This document shows positions 60,249 to 64,000 of a DNA stretch of 64,000 nt, in pieces (position 1 is the stretch's first letter; each line of letters begins with the position of its first letter). The translations under genes were made by a program, and so were the position numbers. Source of the stretch: Pseudomonadota bacterium. GTDB taxonomy: Bacteria > Pseudomonadota > Gammaproteobacteria > Steroidobacterales > JBCBZW01. Location of the stretch: assembly GCA_039193195.1 (NCBI GenBank), contig JBCCWS010000012.1, positions 62,001-126,000 of the forward strand, in the 5' to 3' direction. The notes below the pieces were generated by a model, which saw only the letters and a list, made by a program, of their open reading frames with translations, was not told the origin of the DNA and made no database searches.

Positions 60249-61327
60249 CAGGAATCCGACAGTCGCAAGGGCGTCAGCTCGGCGGCACGCCGCGCGACAT
60301 CGAGACGGCGGCCATCGGGTAAGGGAATGAGTCCGCGGTAGGAAAGGTAGCCGAACTCTCCAGCGGCATCCTCACCCGTGAACTCGGCGAGGAACTCACG
60401 CAATCCGGGGACCAGGCGTACGTGGCTCTTCTTCACGTAGAAGTATAGCGGTCGTGAAATTGGGTAGCGCCCGTTGGCGATGTTGCGGAAGGTCGGGGTC
60501 ACGCCGTCCACCGGTGCCGCCTGCACCTGATCGAGGTTCTGATCTAGGGAGCTGAAGCCGAAGATTCCGAGCGCCTGCGGGTTGGTGCTCAGCTTCTTCA
60601 CGATCAAGTTGTCGTTCTCACCCGCTTCGATGAAGTGCCCATCCTCTCGCATGGCGTGGCAGAGCGAGCGGAATCGAAGCCTGTCCATGCGCGCGAGGTC
60701 AGCAATCCACAGCGCCGAGCGCTTGCAGCCCTCCTCCATCGCCATCTCGACGAACGCGTCGCGCGTCCCTGAGGTTGGCGGTGGGCCAAATACCTGGATC
60801 TCCCAGGCGGGCAAGGCTGGATCGATATCGCTCCAGCGCCGATGGGGGTTATCGATGAGCCGATCACCGTCGGGCACCTGCTTGGCGAGCGCTAGGAAGA
60901 TGTGTGCGCGCGTGAGCGCAGGCGGTGAGTTGGCTCGCGATAGCCCCATCACAATGCCGTCGTAGCCGATGTTGACCTCGACGATATCCTTGACGGCCCG
61001 GCGTTCGCAGGCGGCGACCTCGCTAGCCTTGATGCGGCGGGAGGAGTTCACCACGTCCGGGTGTTCGAATCCGAGACCGGCGCAGAACAGCTTGATGCCA
61101 CCGCCGGAGCCCGTGCTCTCGATCAGAGGCGTGGGGAACGGCGTCTTCTGGCCAAACTGCTCTGCTACCACAGTGGAGAAGGGATACACCGTCGATGAAC
61201 CCACGATATGGATATGCTCGCGCACGCCCTGCCCCGAGCCACAGCCCGCCACAAGCAGCACCACCGCCAAATTGGCGAGCGCGAAAATCAGCCTCGATTG
61301 CAGCAGGATCGGCTCCTCCAACGACAC
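60248..61327 (-). CDS. pstS: Phosphate-binding protein PstS (predicted lipoprotein)
   Basis: PstS captures phosphate in the periplasm for PstCAB. The product has a hydrophobic export signal with a lipobox ending VAGC, so it is probably lipid-anchored. The phosphate-site motifs are IVGSSTVYPFS, ESTGSGGGIKLFCAG and PPTSGTRDAFVEMA. The start is unsure: GTG codons at 61330 and 61327 are in frame, neither with a strong ribosome-binding site. I list 61327 (359 residues). A Pho-box-like element and a TATAAT box lie just upstream. Confidence 0.93.
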   Translation of the reverse strand: MSLEEPILLQSRLIFALANLAVVLLVAGCGSGQGVREHIHIVGSSTVYPFSTVVAEQFGQKTPFPTPLIESTGSGGGIKLFCAGLGFEHPDVVNSSRRIKASEVAACERRAVKDIVEVNIGYDGIVMGLSRANSPPALTRAHIFLALAKQVPDGDRLIDNPHRRWSDIDPALPAWEIQVFGPPPTSGTRDAFVEMAMEEGCKRSALWIADLARMDRLRFRSLCHAMREDGHFIEAGENDNLIVKKLSTNPQALGIFGFSSLDQNLDQVQAAPVDGVTPTFRNIANGRYPISRPLYFYVKKSHVRLVPGLREFLAEFTGEDAAGEFGYLSYRGLIPLPDGRRLDVARRAAELTPLRLSDS

Positions 61328-61363
61328 CACGTGCCGGACTAGGCCCGGTCGAATCCGCGCGAG

Positions 61364-61395
61364 ATTATAGTCGTCAGGTGACGATGGTGTTTCAG
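61364..61395 (-). promoter_or_regulatory. Candidate Pho box and -10 upstream of pstS
   Basis: On the minus strand CTGAAAC-ACCA-TCGTCAC (61395-61378) has the 7-4-7 direct-repeat layout of a PhoB box, with 4 of 7 and 5 of 7 matches to CTGTCAT. Eight nt later comes a perfect TATAAT (61369-61364). No good -35 is present, as expected at PhoB-activated promoters. The Pho box overlaps the phoU stop codon. A CGTCA-CC-TGACG inverted repeat also lies here. The assignment is plausible from context, but the repeats are degenerate. Confidence 0.5.
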
Positions 61396-62177
61396 GCGGT
61401 GGGTAGGGGGCTCGGTCGGGAGCCTGGCGGCGCGCCGTCGGCGCTTGGATCGCTATCGGCATTGCTGGCCTCGAGGGCCATGTCGAGATCGGCAAGTTCG
61501 CTGTGACGGACGTCTTGCCCGTACACCATGAAGATGACGTGCTCACAAACGTTGTGCACATGATCGCCGATACGTTCGAGCGAACGGGACGCCCAGATAG
61601 CGTCGAGGTGCTGGGGCACGGCGGCCGGGAACTCCATCATTGCGGCCGTAGCGTCCTCGCGAATCGTCGCGTGCTGCGTATCGATCGCCTTATCGAGTCG
61701 CGCAATCGAGATTGCATGGCGTGCATCGAGGCGGGCAAAGGCGTCCAAAACACCCGACACCATAGTCATTATTTGACGCCCGAGCGATTGCAGCCGGTCG
61801 AACACCGGACCGCTGCGATCAATCTCGCTCAAGCGCGCTGCCGCCTCACTGATCTTTTGCGCCTCATCGCCGATCCGCTCAAGATCGGTCACTGTTTTCA
61901 GCGTCGCGACGACTAAGCGTAGGTCACTAGCGGCAGGCTGGCGCAGAGCCAATATGCGCCGACACTCCTCGTCGAGGACTACTTCCATGCGATTGATCTT
62001 ACGATCGTCGGCACATACCTGTGCCGCGAGACGTTCGTCGCCGTCGGATAGCGCGCGCAGAGAACGCTCAACTTGAGCCTCGACCATGCCCCCCATGTGC
62101 AACACGCGATGGCGCAGTGCAGAAAGGTCTTCGTCGAACTGGCGCGAGATGTGATGCCCGAGATCTGGCTGATCCAC
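61392..62177 (-). CDS. phoU: Phosphate transport regulator PhoU
   Basis: PhoU links the Pst transporter to PhoR and restrains the Pho response when phosphate is ample. The 261-residue product is a two-repeat helical bundle with metal-binding repeats: DLRLVVATLKTVTDLERIGDEA in the first and HLDAIWASRSLERIGDHVHNVCEHV in the second. The C-terminal 25 residues are a low-complexity tail. It starts with GTG at 62177. Here it lies upstream of pstS, whereas the common order places it after pstB. Confidence 0.97.
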   Translation of the reverse strand: MDQPDLGHHISRQFDEDLSALRHRVLHMGGMVEAQVERSLRALSDGDERLAAQVCADDRKINRMEVVLDEECRRILALRQPAASDLRLVVATLKTVTDLERIGDEAQKISEAAARLSEIDRSGPVFDRLQSLGRQIMTMVSGVLDAFARLDARHAISIARLDKAIDTQHATIREDATAAMMEFPAAVPQHLDAIWASRSLERIGDHVHNVCEHVIFMVYGQDVRHSELADLDMALEASNADSDPSADGAPPGSRPSPLPTA

Positions 62178-62273
62178 GCTTCACCCTTTTGCCTTTATTG
62201 GGGCAACCGCCGCCGGTGGGTTGCTTCTTCGTCACCTCACCCGTAAGAGTGCATACGATCGTGAGGAAGAATT

Positions 62274-62314
62274 CAAGTCCGATTCATAATAAGTTGAACA
62301 GTGTTACGGACTTG
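62274..62314. repeat. Inverted repeat between phoR and phoU
   Basis: CAAGTCCG (62274-62281) and CGGACTTG (62307-62314) are exact reverse complements flanking a 25-nt AT-rich spacer. The spacer contains smaller nested inverted repeats, TTCA-N8-TGAA and AACA-G-TGTT. The element sits in the 164-nt phoR-phoU gap, the only sizeable gap between phoR and pstB. No T-run follows the arms. It may be an operator or an attenuating structure. Confidence 0.6.
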
Positions 62315-62341
62315 TGGCAACGGGAAGAGTTCCCTACGTGC

Positions 62342-63685
62342 TCAGTCGGCGGCGACTGCGGAGCGCCGGGTGGTCGAGGCGGGATGCGCTTGGCTCACTC
62401 GGCGAGACGGGAAGTGGCAGCAGAACCGCGAGCCCTTCCCAAGCTCGCTTTCGATCTCGATCGTGGCGTCGTGGCGCTGCAGCGCATGTTTGGCGATCGC
62501 CAACCCGAGGCCTGTGCCGCCGGCCTGCCGGGCCCGACCCTTGTCCACGCGGTAGAAGCGCTCCGTCAGGCGCACCACATGCTCTGGCGCAATGCCGATG
62601 CCCGTGTCTTCGACGATGACCTGCCCTACGCCGTCGACGACGCGCCAACGGACGTCGACCCGCCCATCGCTCGGCGTGTACTTCACCGCGTTGATCACCA
62701 GATTGGCGAAAACGCTGTGTAGATCATGCTCTTCGCCGAGCAGGTGCTGGTCCGATTCCAGAGAGAGCTCAATTGGGGGAGGCTCTGGTGCGTGCGAAGC
62801 CGCCTCCGACACGACATCTCGCAGCATCGCTCCCAAGCTCACCGGTTCGAAGCGAGCGAGCCGTGCGGAGGATTCCAACCGCGAGAGCTCGAGGAGGTCG
62901 TCGATGATGGCCGCCATCCGCCTGGCCTGTCGCTGCATCTCGCCGAGCGGCATGTCCCAGTCGGAGTCCCGCACCGGATCGTCGCTCATCTGCTCCAGGT
63001 AGCCTGTGATCACCGTGAGCGGACTGCGCAGCTCGTGCGACGCGTTGGCGACGAACTTCCGTCGCACTTTCTCCAGCTGATGCAGACGCGTGTTATCGCG
63101 GAACATAAGCAGGCGTCGCCCCGTACCAAAGGGCACAGTGTGTACGGCGAGCTTGGTCTTCTTGTTGATCGGCGATACGATCTCCAACGGCTCGCGCACG
63201 TCTTCCTGCGTGAGATACGTGGCGAATTCCGGGCGACGGATCAGGTTGTCTAGCCGCTGCCCGATATCCCGCTCACCATCGAGGCCGAGCAGGCGAGAGG
63301 CCGCCTCGTTTATCCACAGAATCTCGCGCGCATCATTGAGCACTACCGACGCATCTGGCATCGCTGCAGTGGACTCCTGGTACTCGCGCAGCATGGTCTC
63401 GAATCGCCGCTCACGTCTGCGATCGCGATACACCAAGCCGCGCAATTGAGCTGCCAGTTCACCCCAGAGCCCAATCGCGTCCGGCACCTCGTCGAGATCT
63501 GGCTGCTGGCGCTGAAGCCAGCGAGTCACGCGCTTGAGCTGGACCAGATGCCAGCACGTGTACAAGGCGAGACCCACGATGATGCAGGTCAGGGGGTAGC
63601 CGACCAAGGAGCCGAGCACCGCGAGCGCGCCGAGCACGGCAAGGATGCGCAGGGCAGCGAGTATCCAAAAGCGCATCGGCATCAT
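62342..63685 (-). CDS. phoR: Phosphate regulon sensor histidine kinase PhoR
   Basis: PhoR phosphorylates PhoB when phosphate is scarce. The 447-residue product has N-terminal membrane segments (about 8-45), a PAS domain (PDASVVLNDAREILWINEAASRLLG), and the H-box FVANASHELRSPLTVITGYLE with His217. The ATPase domain shows NLVINAVKYTPSDG, DTGIGIAPEHVVRLTERFYRVDKG and GGTGLGLAIAKH. As in other PhoR proteins there is no large periplasmic sensor, fitting signal input from PstSCAB and PhoU. It follows phoB by 15 nt. Confidence 0.97.
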   Translation of the reverse strand: MMPMRFWILAALRILAVLGALAVLGSLVGYPLTCIIVGLALYTCWHLVQLKRVTRWLQRQQPDLDEVPDAIGLWGELAAQLRGLVYRDRRRERRFETMLREYQESTAAMPDASVVLNDAREILWINEAASRLLGLDGERDIGQRLDNLIRRPEFATYLTQEDVREPLEIVSPINKKTKLAVHTVPFGTGRRLLMFRDNTRLHQLEKVRRKFVANASHELRSPLTVITGYLEQMSDDPVRDSDWDMPLGEMQRQARRMAAIIDDLLELSRLESSARLARFEPVSLGAMLRDVVSEAASHAPEPPPIELSLESDQHLLGEEHDLHSVFANLVINAVKYTPSDGRVDVRWRVVDGVGQVIVEDTGIGIAPEHVVRLTERFYRVDKGRARQAGGTGLGLAIAKHALQRHDATIEIESELGKGSRFCCHFPSRRVSQAHPASTTRRSAVAAD

Positions 63686-63700
63686 CGTTGGCGAGACAGG

Positions 63701-64000
63701 CTACTCAGTCTTCACAGAGAAACGATAGCCCGCGCCGCGGACGGTCTGAATGTAGCTATCGCAGCCATGCTCCGACAAGGCCTTACGCAGGCGTCGAATG
63801 TGCACGTCGACGGTACGCTCTTCCACGTATACGTTGCCGCCCCACACGCGATCGAGCAACTGTGTGCGGCTGTACACTCGATCCTGGTGACTCATGAAAA
63901 ACTTGAGGAGCTTGAACTCGGTGGGACCCAACTGCACCGGCTTACCGTGCGCGGTTACCCGATGGCCAGGCAGGTCTAGCTCCAGCGCTTCGGCCTTGAG
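63701..64000 (-). CDS. phoB: Phosphate regulon response regulator PhoB, C-terminal part (cut by window edge)
   Basis: PhoB activates phosphate-starvation promoters. About 99 C-terminal residues are visible, forming the winged-helix DNA-binding domain: [30 protein letters not shown], then [17 protein letters not shown] and the wing VRGAGYRFS. The frame is open to the edge at 64000, so the receiver domain lies outside. It is the first visible gene of the phoB-phoR-phoU-pstSCAB run. Confidence 0.95.
   Translation of the reverse strand, partial: LKAEALELDLPGHRVTAHGKPVQLGPTEFKLLKFFMSHQDRVYSRTQLLDRVWGGNVYVEERTVDVHIRRLRKALSEHGCDSYIQTVRGAGYRFSVKTE

Overview
The window is a dense, GC-rich stretch of a gammaproteobacterial chromosome. 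Nearly all genes are housekeeping genes in an order familiar from Pseudomonas, Xanthomonas and Chromatiales-type genomes: acpS-recO-era-rnc-lepB-lepA-rseBA-rpoE; sdhCDAB; prfB-lysS; nlpD-pcm-surE-truD-ftsB-eno-kdsA-pyrG-tilS-accA-dnaE-rnhB; lpxB-lpxA-fabZ-lpxD-skp-bamA-rseP-cdsA-uppS-frr-pyrH-tsf-rpsB; map-glnD-dapCDE; and pst/pho. An RpfE-type protein beside prfB, an Mth938/Xcc1710-type protein, YgfX and an SdhAF4 (DUF1674) protein suggest a non-enteric, Xanthomonas- or Chromatiales-like lineage. The species cannot be named from this window. I saw no tRNA, rRNA, IS element, prophage or CRISPR array.

Layout. 1-8.3 kb (minus strand): sigma-E operon (rpoE-rseA-rseB) followed by lepA, lepB, DUF4845, rnc, era, recO and the start of acpS; a textbook sigma-E promoter precedes rpoE. 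8.3-12.9 kb: succinate dehydrogenase operon flanked by assembly factors (SdhAF4 upstream, SdhE and YgfX downstream). 12.9-15 kb (plus strand): ygfZ and an orphan LacI-family regulator with stacked inverted repeats in its leader. 15-19.3 kb: lysS, prfB with its programmed +1 frameshift, an RpfE-like gene, and a divergent Mth938-like gene. 19.3-35.7 kb: two normally adjacent blocks (nlpD to pyrG; tilS to rnhB) on the minus strand, with an Smr-domain gene pointing the other way. 35.8-49.7 kb: ppk2 (plus), then the envelope and translation block from lpxB to rpsB (minus). 49.9-56.7 kb (plus): map, glnD, dapC, dapD, dapE. 56.7-64 kb (minus): phoB-phoR-phoU-pstS-pstC-pstA-pstB in transcription order.

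The main observation is an absence with a pattern. Genes that make or use the DXP/MEP isoprenoid intermediates are missing from three otherwise intact neighbourhoods: pdxJ between recO and acpS (3-nt gap), ispD and ispF between ftsB and truD (the genes overlap by 4 nt), and dxr between cdsA and rseP (only 154 nt, no dxr remnant). uppS, which needs isoprenoid precursors, is retained. This suggests that IPP and PLP are made by non-DXP routes (for example mevalonate and PdxST) or that these genes have moved; only the rest of the genome can decide.

The genes otherwise work as coherent modules: envelope biogenesis and stress (lpx, fabZ, skp, bamA, rseP, rseAB, rpoE, nlpD, ftsB, kdsA), translation (rpsB, tsf, frr, prfB, lysS, lepA, era, rnc, tilS, truD, map), respiration (sdh), lysine/peptidoglycan precursor and nitrogen control (dapCDE, glnD), and phosphate (pho/pst, ppk2). 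Many starts overlap the preceding stop codon, pointing to translational coupling, and all five convergent gene pairs meet with almost no space between them.
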